Source: Taudactylus pleione
Lineage: Eukaryota; Chordata; Amphibia; Anura; Myobatrachidae
Length of the DNA stretch: 64,000 bases
Reading direction: 5' to 3'
Assembly: GCA_031769625.1 (NCBI GenBank)
Contig: JAUIMM010001419.1
Span: forward strand, 64,501 to 128,500
The notes beneath the pieces were generated by a model that searched no databases, had not been told where the DNA came from, and saw nothing but the letters and a program-made list of their open reading frames with translations. Below, piece after piece: positions 34,640 through 45,947 of the stretch. Position numbers and translations under genes: made by a program. Each line of letters starts with the position of its first letter. Position 1 is the stretch's first letter.

Positions 34640-35560
34640 AACTAGCACCTGGAGCACAAACGTCATAAACTCCACCACCGCTGGGGTCGGGATGGGAGCA
34701 CCAGAAGTGGGAAGCAGGATGGGAACAGTTACAGTAGTGGGACGCTTGGGGCAGGATGAGAATAGTAGTAGTGGAAAGAAAGCAGGGAGTTCAATGGGAG
34801 TAGTAGTAGTGTGGATCTGAGGGTAGGATGAGAGTAGTAGTAATGGCAGAGCAGGTGCAGGCTTGGAGTAATAATAGTGTGGGGCAGGCTGGGAGTAGTA
34901 GTAATTCAGAACACCGGGCAGAATAGGAGTAATAGTGAAAGCAGGGGCGGGATAGGAGTAATAGTGAAAAGAAGAAGGGGCAGGATGGGAGTCATAGTTG
35001 AAAGCAGGGTCATAGTAGAAAACAGGGGCAGAATAGGAGTCATAGTAGAAAGCAAGGGTAGAATAGGAGTCATAGTGGAAAGCAGGGGCAGAATAAGAGT
35101 CAGTGGAAAGCAGGGGCAGAATAGGAGTCATAGTGGAAAGCAGGGGCAGGATGGGAGTCAGTGGAAAGCAGGGGCAGGATGGGAGTCATAGTGGAAAGCA
35201 GGGGCAGGATGGGAGTCCTAGTGGAAAGCAGAGGCAGGATGGGAGTCATAGTGGAACTCAGGGGCAGGATGGGATACATAGTGGAAAGCAGGGGCAGGAT
35301 GGGGGTCATACTGGAAAGCAGGCGCAGGATGGGAGTCATAGTAGAAAGCAGGGGCAGGATGGAAGTCATAGTGGAAAGCAGGGGCAGGATGGGATTCATA
35401 GTGGAAAGCAGGGGCAGGATGGGAGTCATAGTGGAAAGTAGGGGCAGGATGGGAGTCATAGTGGAAAGCAGGGGCAGGATGGGAGTCATAGTGGAAAGCA
35501 GAGGCAGGATGGGAGTCATAGTGGAAAGCAGGGGCAGGATGGGAGTCATAGTGGAATACA
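34640..35560. repeat. 30-bp minisatellite, about 19 clear copies plus decayed ones
   Basis: The unit gtggaaagcaggggcaggat gggagtcata is near-perfect from about 34980 to 35555 and decays towards 34640. The period is a multiple of three, so all frames on both strands stay open in 10-residue peptide repeats. I regard these as repeat artefacts. Confidence 0.96.
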
Positions 35561-36275
35561 GGGATCATTTTGTAAACAGCTGAAATGCAAACAACTTTGC
35601 AGGCTTTAGTAAAACATGTATAGCTTCCATTACATGTGTAGAAAGCCACTTAATGCTACAATTGAACGTACCAGAGCATTGAGCACTACCTTTTCAACAA
35701 TATCACCTGGCAATATCAAAGCACAGCTGCACACACCCCACCCCCCTGTGGAGCTGACGGCCAACGACGAAGTTTGAGGAAAGGAGGGGACACCGCACAT
35801 AGTGGAGCAAGGAACTTCCGGTTTGCTTCTGCTGCCTTTGTAGGAGGCAGGCCGCAGAGGGACTGGAGGCGGGCCGCGGAGGGGCTTGAGGCGGGGCCAT
35901 CAGTGTTGACTGACGGCTCTGGGCTCCGCAAAGGTTTATGGGAGGAGCTGCTGTGGCTGGGCATGCACAGCAGCTCCCCCGTCTGCCACTTTTTGTTTTT
36001 TTAACGTCATTAAGTTTTGTGCAGCTGAGCTGCCCGATCGGAGCTAATCTCCGATCGCGGCAGCAGAGGCCCGGGCGAGGCGGGATTAGACTATTGAAGG
36101 GGGTCCGGGGGCCGCCGTAATTAAGCTGCTGCACTCTGCAGCTGCCTGATCCGAGGATCGCGGCAGCGGGACGGGGGTCAGTCATTGAAGGGTGGGCTGG
36201 GAGGCTGCTGGCTACCAAGGGGACCGGCCCAGCGGGAACCGGCCCGGCCCCCTGGCGGCCCAATCCGCCCCAGGG
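35561..36275. other. GC-rich repeat-derived region
   Basis: From 35840 to 36270 it is GC-rich. gcccgatcggagctaatctccgatcgc near 36030 is a hairpin. The end at about 36255-36273 resembles a hAT-like terminus (see 33313). Open frames here show no domain and I take none as a gene. Confidence 0.4.
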
Positions 36276-37439
36276 TCTATACAAAACGGTATTTACAAGA
36301 AAATATCACAAGTATAATGTAATATAAGCAGTCATATAGGTACGTGCTAGTACTATACAATGTACAGTATTAATCTGGTGAATATTACATCAACTGTATA
36401 AAACATCAACGCACTAATTATATCAATCGCAGTAGTGGTACATGTAGTACAGTGCTATGTTGATAACTACCACATACAACATGTATCATATATAATGAAC
36501 AATAGCAATAAGTTCTGTAAAGCAGTGATCACGATGGTCAGATGTACCACTATGTATAGTAGTAGACCTGACCCTGATTTGTCAACGGTAGTCCCGTGCT
36601 CATATGGTCAAGGTTAAGGATTCTAATGATAGTAGATCTAGTGCAGGGATTGATGAAAGGGAATAGTATAATGATAAGAAGGTATGAAAAATGAAAAACA
36701 GAGGAGTCGAGTGTTCCGTATAGAAAAACAGCTGGCTTAGTCCATGTAGACTGCGACATCCCGCTAGTCCAATTGCATTAATGTAAAAGCAGACGTGTAC
36801 ACAGAGTTCCTAACTCAGTCCCCAGGGTGTTCTTTCCTGGACTGGAGGAAGCTGGGGTCATGGGGCATGTGGCTCACCTTCAGACACCAACCTCTCTCTC
36901 TCTGGAATTGGATGCCCACCCTACATCTGTCACCAGCTACACAGCAGAGTCCATATCACAGAGGGGGCGGTCGGTGTTTCGGTGATGCAGAGGGTCTCTA
37001 GGCTGGAGTCTACTAACCTGTGGCGCGGCAGCGTTGCTACGTCTGTTACAAGACATAATCCGTCTATCGCACCTTTAGGAGAGGACCAATGCCAAAAGAG
37101 GGGATGTGCCGGCTGGGGCTCCATCGAATTGGGTACCGGACACCCCCTCCTATCGAGACTTACCTCTGTGTTGCGCACCTGATGTCTGCTCCCGTTCCTG
37201 GCCAGCTTGTTGCATATCTCTCCTTCCTGGTTTCCTTCCGGGTTCTGTTTTATCCAGAACCAGCACCGGACTTTTTGTAGCGGGGGGCTATTGCCACAGC
37301 CAGGGGAGCCCTTTCACCGAGCTCCCCAGCCGAAGCATTAACCCTGACCGCTAGTCTGCCCAGGCTGGGAATCCCTGGGGAGCTGGGGACCCCTCCAATA
37401 AAGGGGTCCCCCACTTCAGGGCACCCCAGGCCTAGGCTG
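36276..37439. other. unassigned sequence
   Basis: No gene recognised. 37280-37430 contains GC-rich text with several short inverted repeats (ggggagctggggacccc, aaaggggtccccca). Confidence 0.35.
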
Positions 37440-38110
37440 ATAAGTAATATTAAAATAAACACAGAACACACACCGTACAAAGTATACATTTATTAAACAT
37501 ACTTGCACTCACACATGTACACACACATGTACACATACTCACTATGTATTCCTGTAGCCATCGGTCCTCTTGTCCATGAAGATGATCCATAGGGTACTTG
37601 TAAAAAAAAATATCCATACTCTCCTTAGTATGCGAAGTTCGGGACCTCTTCGTTCCAAAGTAGGCATCCCCGGACTTGGCAGAATAAAACCATGCATTTC
37701 GCAGACCCACAGACTTTAGTACCATCCTATAAGGACGGTACTTCCCGAATGAGAGTTTAGCGGTGGGATTTCACTATGGAAACCCCGCAACTGAGAGCTC
37801 ATTGGCTGAGAGAGGCCTTCCGCCTCTTAGCCAATGAGCGGTTCTCACCATTGAAGTCAATGGTGAGAACCGCAAAAGTAACTTTAAGTTACCTTTGCGG
37901 TTCTCACAATTATTTTTTTTTCAGGTACCTTATGGATTTTCTACATGGACAAGATGACGTAAGAGGCTTCAGGGATACATAGGTGAGTACTTGAGATAGT
38001 GTGTGTACATGTGTGTTCATATATGTTTTAATAAACGTTTACTTTGTACAGTGTGTGTGTCCTGTGTTTATTTTAATATTGCTTTTGCTGTGGAAATACG
38101 GCGGGCCAGT
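37440..38110. mobile_element. large foldback element, about 670 bp
   Basis: 37440-37610 and about 37915-38100 are inverted copies: the left reads taatattaaaataaacacag and the right tgtttattttaatattgc; the match continues through the tgtacacac tract, ctatgtattcc and tccatagggtac. The centre has ctcattggctgagagaggcc with its inverse. Minus-strand left arm and plus-strand right arm both read a peptide of the type MDxLHGQxD. I do not know the family. Confidence 0.8.
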
Positions 38111-38311
38111 AATGCCCTGCATGCTGGAACTTGTGGTTTTGCAAGTACCAGAATGCGGGGAAGACTTGCTGGGACCTGCAGTTCCACAGCAAAAGACAAT
38201 ATTTTCAACACTTTCAAATGCACTACACTACATAATCAACCTGGCACCCAAACTGTGGAGGCTGGAATGGAGCTTACAAATATTCAACAGAAAAATACAA
38301 GACAACAGATG
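38111..38311. other. hairpin-containing flank
   Basis: cttttgctgtggaa near 38083 and ttccacagcaaaag near 38182 are perfect inverted 14-mers. Between them, gcatgctggaacttgtggtt resembles an inverse ZNF143/Staf motif. Confidence 0.5.
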
Positions 38312-38460
38312 ATAGATTGGTGAGTTGCAGAGTTCTCTAAGATTATGCAGACACTGGGGCACACTGTGGTTAAACACAAAGTCCAGAGTAGAGAAACTTG
38401 CAGAAGCAGGGATCAGGTAAGTAGTTGCTAATACTGGAAAGCTCTAGGCACAGTGAATAG

Positions 38461-38970
38461 GGGAATGTAGTCGAAATGTCGACTGCCGGTTTTCCCCACA
38501 GTGAAATTCCTGCATGGGACTAATGATAGTTATCTAAATACCGAAACCTATCGTTAGCCCCATGCAGAAATCCCAATGCCCGGCATACCGAACATAGATA
38601 AGCCTGGCAACGGGAGATCATAACCTCGGGGAGGGGGGGGTTAGGTTTAGGGACTCCAGGGGGGACTTAGGGTAAGGCATCCCCCCAGGAGGGTTAGGCT
38701 AGAGGAAGGGGAGGTTACTGTCAGGCACCACTGGGGAGAGGTTAGTGTTAGGCACCCCCAGGGAGCCTTAGTTTTAGGGTGCGGGGAGGGGGGGTTAGGT
38801 TTAGACACCCCTGGGGGAAAGTTAGGGTTAGGTACCCATAAGGGATGGTTAGGGGGGAGAGGGGTAGGGATAGGGTACTTACCTGTCCTGTCGGGATCTT
38901 CTTCCTTTAGGCTGCCGGCGTCAGGATTCATCTGCCGGGCTGATGTCCGGCGGTCATCCATACCGATTCC
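38461..38970 (-). mobile_element. hAT-type MITE, 510 bp, TSD GTGAATAG
   Basis: Same family as 19312-19724, opposite orientation. Ends gggaatgtagtcg and accgattcc. Perfect 8-bp duplication gtgaatag at 38453-38460 and 38971-38978. The interior holds gggttaggg-like motifs. Confidence 0.92.
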
Positions 38971-39118
38971 GTGAATAGGAACTGACTTGAAGCACACTAT
39001 CTTGCTTCAGCAGTAAACATGACAGAAACCCAGACTTGGAAAATCCAGAAAACAGGAACCACAGACAGTACCACGGCCGGCAACACAATCCCATAAAATA
39101 ACAGGAAACATTAATGAC

Positions 39119-39448
39119 TAGGGATGGCCATCAATTTTTCAAAACATTTATGGTTCCTGACGGATGTCAACTATTTTTGCCATCGATGGCTGAGAACCAA
39201 TGGTTCTCTACCATTGATGGATGACTGTGAGTCAATGTTCTTTTTTCCTTCTCATTTCCCCCGGTGGTCGTCCAGGCCCCCACCCCCCCATTTTTGATAG
39301 GCCTGCAGCCCATCATCCCCCAGCAGTGGCAATCTAGGGGGTGCAAACAATCGATGCCTCACCATAGATGGTTTGTGTGCCATTGGAAATCACTGATGAG
39401 CCCACTGATGGTAACCATCGATGAACACCCCACCAGTGGCCATCCTTA
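39119..39448. mobile_element. hAT-type MITE, 330 bp, TSD TTAATGAC
   Basis: Ends tagggatggccatc and gtggccatcctta are inverted repeats. Perfect 8-bp duplication ttaatgac at 39111-39118 and 39449-39456. The interior carries repeated accattgatgg / ccatcgatgg palindromes. Confidence 0.93.
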
Positions 39449-39637
39449 TTAATGACCACTAAGTTGTCTGGTGAGAGGCAGGGTTATGTAGTAGTGGAAC
39501 AGATGCAGGTGATTGCAAGAGAAACCAGATTAACCCTACCTGAGAGACAACACTGTCCAATAGTCACAGCAGCACCTCTTGAACCCAGAGGTACTGCAGT
39601 CCATATACAGAACAAGGGCAGATTCCTGACAGGGGTA

Positions 39638-40640
39638 TGTCCGCTAGCTTGGACGGATGGAGAGAAAAGCCACACATGTTCAGAGGGCACAGGTCAGAGA
39701 TCGCACCTCCTGCAAAAAAGCCATCCTGTTCCCTAGTGCCCGTTGCACAGGGGCATATCTACCCTTGACCAGGATGTCACTCACCAGGGGCCACCACCGG
39801 GTAGGGGTGCTGCCTGGCGGTGCCTCCTGTGACCAGGGGTTAGTGAACCAGCTAGCTCCCCATCCAGTGAGGGAAGCAACATCAAGCTGTTGCTGCGAGT
39901 GCAGGAGCATAGATGCTTCCTACCTTTGTCAGCCCCCAAAGCTCATGTTTCAGGTTACTTGGAGCGCAAGCTCTGGGGGCTGACAGAGCCAGGAGCCTGC
40001 CAAGGCATCTTTATTCCAGCAATAAAAACACAGAATCGCAGACCTTGGAGGGGGTGGAGCTATGTAAAAGGGGCAGAGTTTCAGGAGGATCTTTGCGGGG
40101 CTGTTATGCATATAGCAGAACTCCCCAGATGATGAATGTGCAGTGCCAGTAAGATATAGCACATAGAACAACCTGACTAGGACAGCCAAGAAACAAAGGG
40201 TAAGAATATAAAACCACTTATTCCATAATCCATATTAGAGATGTTTAGTCACAGATGAAAATGTAAATTGTACTGTTTTGCCATTTTTGCTTCATACCTC
40301 GGAGAGCTGCCTGAGGAGCTGGTGGTGTGATACTCTGTGTAATGATGACAGAGGTGATTTCATGTTCCTTTGCCAAGTGCTGCTTCCCATGAATGGAAAA
40401 ATGTCCCATTTGAAAAAATATCCTCATACACCTAAGTTATATATGCGGGTCATAAGCGTTCCTGTCCCCACCGATTACACAATAAGAAGTGCCTCAAATA
40501 CCCACGGTTACCTCCTACTTGTCCACACCCTCACATACCCTGGCTTAGTGATCCGTTCTCACTAGCATAGGCGAAACTAAGGGGTGGTCTGGGGGTGAGC
40601 AAGAAAAAAGAAAAATCTATATATTATATATATATCTATC
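39638..40640. other. unassigned, likely hAT-like remnants
   Basis: Contains caggggcatatctaccctt near 39758, which looks like the end of a hAT-type MITE, and a hairpin tgtcagcccccaaagct / agctctgggggctgaca at about 39929-40000. Other parts unassigned. No gene recognised. Confidence 0.4.
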
Positions 40641-40644
40641 ATAC

Positions 40645-40909
40645 TGTGCAAAAGTTTTAGGCAGGTGTGGAAAAACATGCTGCAAAGTAAGAATGCTGTC
40701 AAAAATAATAGTGTTAATAGTTTATTTTTTATCAATTAACAAAATGCAAAGTGAATGAACTGAAGAGAAATCTAAATCGTATCAATATTTGGTGTGACCA
40801 CCCTTTATCTTCTAAACAGCATCAATACTTCTAGCACACAGAGTTCAGCAGGGAGGTTGTTTCAAACATCTTGAAGAACAAACCACAGATCTTCTGTGGA
40901 TGTAGGCTT
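40645..40909 (-). pseudogene. Tc1/mariner remnant, part 1 (transposase C-terminus)
   Basis: On the minus strand this codes for the C-terminal tail of a Tc1 transposase: KPTSTEDLWFVLQDV, then a TGA where the family has tryptophan, then NNLPAE. The sequence actgtgcaaaagttttaggc at about 40654 is typical of the outer part of such elements. It joins 46810-46900 once the chromovirus is removed. Confidence 0.75.
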
Positions 40910-41752
40910 TGTCAGGATGCGTCTGGGATTGGCCGCTACTCACCCCTATGCCATCGTCTTTGTGCTCCGAGGCATGTGGATGCCAGCCTAGGAGCGGTTG
41001 CAGCTGAGTATTTTCCCCAGGGTCTGCTAGAATCCTCATGTGCACGTCTTGGTTCCATTAGCATGGACATGGGCGCCTCCATGTTGGTTCGAGTCATCTG
41101 ACTAGTATCCTGCACTTGTAGTCTACGGCTGGTCAGCTGCTTCATTCGGGCAATGACCAGCTACCTAAGGATATTTAAGCTCAGTCTCTGGAACAGGTAG
41201 TTGTCTGTGCAACTTTGCTTCTCTGGTGATCATTTGCTGAGACTGCATCACAGGCTCAACACTATCCTCCAGTGTTCTCCATAAAGTTGCTAACCCATGT
41301 GTTCTTTCTCTGCTTAGCATCTGGATTCCTAGGTGCTTCGCTGTTCCATGATCGGACCACCACAACTGTTCTTTCATCAGTCAGCGTCTGAATTGCCAGT
41401 TACTATCGCTATTCAGCATCTCATATCAAGTGCTGATTACCACCGCTATTCAGCGTCTCATATCTAGTACTTATATAGTCCTCCCATATTTATCTCTGTA
41501 TTTTCCCCAGGTACCTGCCCCAGGGGCCGAGACCTGTTCACTTGGTGCAGCAAAACTGATATCTCACTTGGAAGGGTCACTGGTGAATAAAATCAGTTGG
41601 ACTAGACTCTGCGCCTTGGGGTAGGTCTCACAACACTTGGGAGAGATGTATGAAGAGGACATATATATTACCCTCCTGTTTCTTGTCTCCCACTGCCCTT
41701 AGACCTTCGGTCTTAGTTCCTGCAGTTGAAACCAACAAACTCGGGCTTGACA
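40910..41752 (+). repeat. 5' LTR of the chromovirus
   Basis: TG...CA, from tgtcaggatgcg to gcttgaca. It contains a TATA-like gatatttaag at 41170-41179. Inside, from about 41390 to 41465, the phrase attcagcatctcatatcaagtgctgatt is repeated. Confidence 0.93.
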
Positions 41753-41770
41753 GTTTGCACAGGCCCTAAG

Positions 41771-42690
41771 ATGGAAGTCCCGGGTCTCAGGGTGAGGGAA
41801 TTCTTCAGAATTTACTAACTCGCTTGGAGGTCCAAGATACTACCCAGCAACATATGGGCCAGCATCTTCAGGACGTCTCCCAACAACTTGCCTCGATCCA
41901 GTCCTTGCTCTCTACTTTATTTCCTCCACCAGTTTCACCTACCTAGCCTCTGGTAATTCCAGCATTCCCAAAATCTCGTCTCCATTTGGTCCATCCCAAT
42001 CGTTTTGATGGAAACCCTAAGAATTGTAGGGTATTTATTAATCAGTGTGAAATATACTTTGATTGCCTACCACAAAATTTCCCTACACAGATGTCCAAGA
42101 TTGTATTTTATTTTTTCTATATTTACCAGAGCTACTCTTCATTGGGTATCACCTCTTTGGGAGAGGACGGATCCTTTGGTATCCAGTTATGATGATTTTC
42201 TTAAAGCTTTCAAATACATTTTTTCGATGAACCTGGCAGATTAATTTCTGCGTCCTCTGATCTTCTACAGCATACAACAGGGTGCACGTTCTGCAGGCCA
42301 ATATGTAGTATCATTCCAGATGACCGCAGCCAAGGTACAGTGGAAAAATGCAGCCCTCAGAGCGGCCTTCTTGCATGGTCTGTCCAAAAAAATGAAAGAT
42401 GAACTCGCCTCTAGGAATCTACCAGAGACCTTGGACAATCTAATTTCTTTATGCATCAAGATAGACCTGCGGCACTGGGAGAGACAAGCTAGTTGGGGAC
42501 GTGAAGTTCATACACCTGCCCATTCAGCTGTTCCACCTTACGTTCACTCTCCATCTTCTTCCCATTCAGATGAGCCCATGCAGGTCAATAAGTCTCGGTT
42601 GACTCCAGCTGAACGGAGACGTCGGATGCGCAATAAACTCTACCTCTACTGTGCTGAAATCCTGTTCCCTGCTGCCGGGAAACAAAAAGC
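41771..42690 (+). pseudogene. gag: chromovirus gag
   Basis: The capsid polyprotein of the Sushi-type element. Probable start at 41771 (ATG GAA); the family-like frame (EGILQNLLTRLEVQDTTQQ and a glutamine-rich coiled-coil segment) begins one base out of step, so there is an early frameshift. Then PNRFDGNPKNCRVFINQCEI (41995-42050), the conserved capsid start, and after further shifts RAAFLHGLSKKMKDELASRN. The zinc-knuckle region near 42640 (LYLYCAEILFPA) keeps only one clear cysteine, so the CCHC motif is lost. It is followed in frame by the protease. Confidence 0.82.
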
Positions 42691-43177
42691 CTTTACCTCT
42701 AGTAGAGGAGTACGGTTAATGGTTGTGTCTAAATCTCATTTAATAGACCCTTTGTTCCCAGTCTCACTCTTGGTGGATTATTGTCCTAAAGATCTCTTAG
42801 CGTTAATTGATTCTGGAGCATCCGGGAACTTTATTTCTGAAACCATTGTTCAAGAACTAAAAATTCCTGTGGTACCTCTTCAGCGAAATTTAGTTTTGTC
42901 CGGAGTGGATGGGAACACTCTTCAAGCTGGAATCGTGTCTTCAAAGTCTGTACCTATTGTTCTCCGTATTGGCGCTCTTCATCAGGAAGATCTAGAATTC
43001 TTGGTTTTACCCAGTGGAACTCATGATTTGGTACTAGGTCTGCCTTGGTTAAAAATTCATAATCCAACTCTAGACTGGACCAATATGCATGTACTGGCCT
43101 GGGGAGATACTTGTCTAAACAGGTGCATCTCTAAGGTTCTACCTGTCCGGTCCATTCCAAGTTGTGCCACTGAATGA
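42691..43177 (+). pseudogene. pol: chromovirus aspartic protease
   Basis: Retroviral-type protease in the frame that also holds the end of gag (open 42320-43177). The catalytic ALIDSGASGNFIS is intact at about 42801-42840. Downstream LVLGLPWLKIHNPTLDW is the usual Sushi-family sequence linking protease to RT. The frame ends in TGA before RT. The protease domain itself shows no break, but it cannot be made as part of a working polyprotein here. Confidence 0.85.
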
Positions 43178-43189
43178 AAGTCTTCGTCC

Positions 43190-44103
43190 AATGAAAGTCC
43201 AGTACTATTACCAGAACCATACTGCAAATTCTCTCTGATGTCTTTTGTGAGAAGGCAACAGATAAATTCCGCCCCCCGCCAATGTAGATGGGATTGCGGA
43301 ATTGATCTAATTCCAGGGAAGATGCCATATCTATCCAATTTCAGTTCCGGGAACCACTGCCATGTCTGTTTACATTAAAGACAATCTAGCCAAAGATTTT
43401 ATAAGACAGTCTTTTTCCCTTGCCGGGGTCAAGTTTTTCTTTGTTGAAAAGAGCCTCAGACCCTGCATTGATTACAGAGGCCTTAACAACATCACCGTGA
43501 AAAACTGATATCCACTTCCCCTCATCTCTGAGCTGTTCGACAAAGTGCGAGGAGCCACTGTCTTTACAAAACTCAACTTTCGGGGCGCATACAACCTCAT
43601 TCGTATACATGTTGGAAACGAGTGGAAGACTGCCTTCAACACTAGAGATGGACACTTCAAGTACTTAGTGATGCCCTTCGGGTTAAGTACCGCTGCCGCA
43701 GTGTTCCAATTAAATTTGTAGAGACATTCTTTATCTCTACATTGTTGTATATCTAGAGGACATACTGATTTTTTCCAAAGATCTCAAATCTCATCATCTA
43801 CATGTTAAAGAAGTTCTTTTACAGCTCAGAAAACATCAGTTGTATGGAGAAATCTCCAATGCCTTTTTGAAAAATCTTCTATGCCCTTCCTGTGTCACAT
43901 CATTTCTGGAGAATCCTTACAAATGGTTTCTGAGAAATTGAACACCATCAGGGAATGGCCCCAGCCAAGTTCTTTGAAGGGGGTTCAACATTTTTTTTGG
44001 TTTCTCCAATTATTATAGGTTTAATCACAGTTTTTCTACTATTGTCACCCCCATTACCGCTCTCACCATTAAGGGTGCTAACCCTGCTCAATGGTCTCCT
44101 CCT
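43190..44103 (+). pseudogene. pol: chromovirus reverse transcriptase, heavily broken
   Basis: The RT is spread over at least three frames. Recognisable pieces: [14 protein letters not shown] at 43455-43490, [12 protein letters not shown] and the NTRDGHF-like [10 protein letters not shown] at about 43600-43650, and the catalytic site VVYLEDILIFSKDL at about 43742-43783. In the last, the first aspartate of Y-x-D-D is a glutamate (YLED). Then LHVKEVLLQLRKHQLYGE and a thumb region FNIFFGFSNYYR. Several stops and frameshifts. No function possible. Confidence 0.82.
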
Positions 44104-44526
44104 GTGTGGTTAGCCTTCCAAATGCTCAAGGAAGCTTTCGTGTCAGCCCCTATCCACAACCAGCCGGATGTGGAGAGACCATTCACGGTTGAAGTTGATG
44201 CCTCTTCTATCGGAGTTGGGGCAATCTTGTCTCAAGTAGCTACAGACGGACGGAACCATCCTTGTGGGTTCTTCTCCCGGAAGTTCTCTCCAGAAGAGAG
44301 AAATTATACCATTGGGAATCAGGAGCTCTTAGCTATGAAGTTAGTCTTGGAAGAGTGGAGGCATCTCCAGGAAGGAGCTAAATTTCCAGTGACCATCATT
44401 TCTGACCACAAAAATTTTCTATACTTGAAAACTGCCTTCAGACTTAACCCCAGACAAGCTAGGTGGTCACTTTTCTTTTCTAGTTTTGATTTTAAGTTTG
44501 TGTTCCGTCCTTGGCAATCAAAATAA
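44104..44526 (+). pseudogene. pol: chromovirus RNase H
   Basis: An open frame of 140 codons. FTVEVDASSIGVGAILSQ carries the first catalytic aspartate, then CGFFSRKFSPEERNYTIGNQ and ELLAMKLVLEEWRHL with the glutamate, then IISDHKNFLYL with the third acidic position. The frame stops at TAA where the family continues with KADALSR, which is readable one frame over at 44527. The catalytic residues of this domain are therefore intact, but the frame is cut at its end. Confidence 0.85.
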
Positions 44527-44559
44527 AAAGGCAGATGCTCTCTCAAGGTCATTCATATC

Positions 44560-45500
44560 TGTCAATGAAGATTGCTCTGAGTCCCAAACCATACTCCTTT
44601 TGACAGTATTTGCTAAAACACAAATCACCGCTCCTCCTCCAGGCAGGATTTTCATTGTTCCAGATCTTCAAAAACAACTTCTTACATGGCCCCATGCTTC
44701 TTTGCTTTCTGGGCACTCTGGTGTCTTAAAAACTCTACAACACTCTTACTGGTAGCCAACCATGACAAATGATGTAAAGGATTTTGTTGCTTCATGTGTC
44801 AAATGTACTCAGCATTAGACTCCTCAAAGGAAAAAATTGGAACTTCTTCAACCTCTACCTATTCCTACCAAACCGTGGTCCCATATCTCCATGGATTTCA
44901 TCACTGATTTACCTTTCTCCAAGGGGTATAACACTGTTTATGTAGTTGTAGACCACTTCTCCAAAATGGCTCATTTTGTTCCACTATGCTGGTTACCTTC
45001 TGCACCTCAACTGGCCAAAACATTTTTTTTTAGAGATATTTCATTTGCATGTTCTGCCATCTGAAATCGTGTCAGATAGAGGTGTACAGTTTGTTTTTAA
45101 ATTTTGGCGAACATTGTGCTCCTCTTACGGAATTAAATTAAAGTTTTCTTCTGCATACCACCCTCAATCTAATGGGCAAGCCAAGCGAGTGAATCAAGAA
45201 CTAGAGACTTTCTTAAGATTATTTATGTCATCTTCTCAAGATGACTGGTTGGATCTCCTGCCATGGGCAGAATTCGCTCATAACTACCGGTACCATACTT
45301 CTTCTAATTCTACCCGTTTCTTCACTGTGTTCGGTAAACATCCCAAGATTCTGGAATTTCAAAGTCTGCCTCCGTTAAAAGTTCCAGCTGCTATTCAACT
45401 TCTTGAATCCTATTCTCGAGTATGTGAAAAAGTTCATGCCTTTTTGAAGAGAACTTCTTGTAATTATAAAAAATTTGCTGACTGGAAACGTATGGCCATT
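44560..45500 (+). pseudogene. pol: chromovirus integrase core
   Basis: HHCC zinc region: HASLLSGHSGVLKTLQ then CVKC, with a stop between. Catalytic core: [17 protein letters not shown] with the first Asp, then VSDRGVQFVFKFW with the second, in a different frame (44837-45064 and 44976-45779). Thirty-five residues after the second Asp the motif reads SNGQAKRVNQELE, where the family has a glutamate in place of the lysine. The D,D-35-E triad is thus lost. The second frame is otherwise open to 45779. Confidence 0.87.
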
Positions 45501-45945
45501 GCCTTGTGGAAACCTGGTGACAGAGTCTGGTTGTCCACTAAAAATATCAGGATGAAGGTATCAAGCATGAGATTTTCTCCACAGTTTATTGGGCCATATC
45601 GGATTTTGAGAGTCATCAATCCAGTCGCTTACCAATTAGATTTGCCTCCACATCTGAAATTGTCTAAAATTTTTCATGTCTCCCTCTTTCGTCCCCTAAT
45701 CCTTAATCGGTTTCAACAATTCCCTCCAAGAACTCCACAAGTTCACACTCAATGTCGAGTTGAATTCGAAGTAAAATAAGTCTTGGATTCTCATCTTCGT
45801 TTGGGACAACTCCAATACTTAATCGATTGGAAGGGTTTACGGTCCTGAAGAACGCTCTTGGATAAAGGCTTCTGATGTCGGTGCTCCTCAGCTCATTCGT
45901 TTCTCTCATAAGAAATTTTCCAGCAAGCCATTCCGGAGTCCATCC
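45500..45945 (+). pseudogene. pol: chromovirus integrase C-terminus and chromodomain
   Basis: After the integrase core the frame gives KLSKIFHVSLFRP, the usual Gypsy C-terminal motif. A chromodomain follows: FEVK, then a TAA at 45777, then VLDSHLRLGQLQYLIDWKG, RSWIKASDV and PQLIRFSHK in two frames. Aromatic residues of the chromodomain are recognisable (Y in LQYLI, W in DWKG, W in RSWIKA). This places the element among vertebrate chromoviruses (Sushi-type). Two breaks are visible. Confidence 0.85.
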
Positions 45946-45947
45946 TG

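Larger units (their letters stand above)
38312..39637 (-). repeat. LTR copy on the minus strand, split by two hAT MITEs
   Basis: Read on the minus strand it begins tgtcaggaatctgccc at 39637 and follows the plus copy at 32918. It is interrupted at 39118/39449 and at 38460/38971 by two elements, each with an 8-bp target duplication. After both are removed it is continuous with the other copy, and it reaches further (ctctggactttgtg and on), as far as about 38312. Confidence 0.82.

Noticed and set aside
35100..35650. Proline-, leucine- and histidine-rich repeat proteins on both strands
   Set aside because: Artefact of the 30-bp minisatellite; all frames are open alike.
33351..36273. Single large hAT element bounded by caggggtggattggg and cccaatccgcccc
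   Set aside because: Ends are only similar and no 8-bp duplication matches; kept as separate fragments.
35700..36290. CpG-rich promoter or host exon
   Set aside because: The GC-rich stretch ends in a hAT-like terminus and its open frames have no recognisable protein features or splice context.
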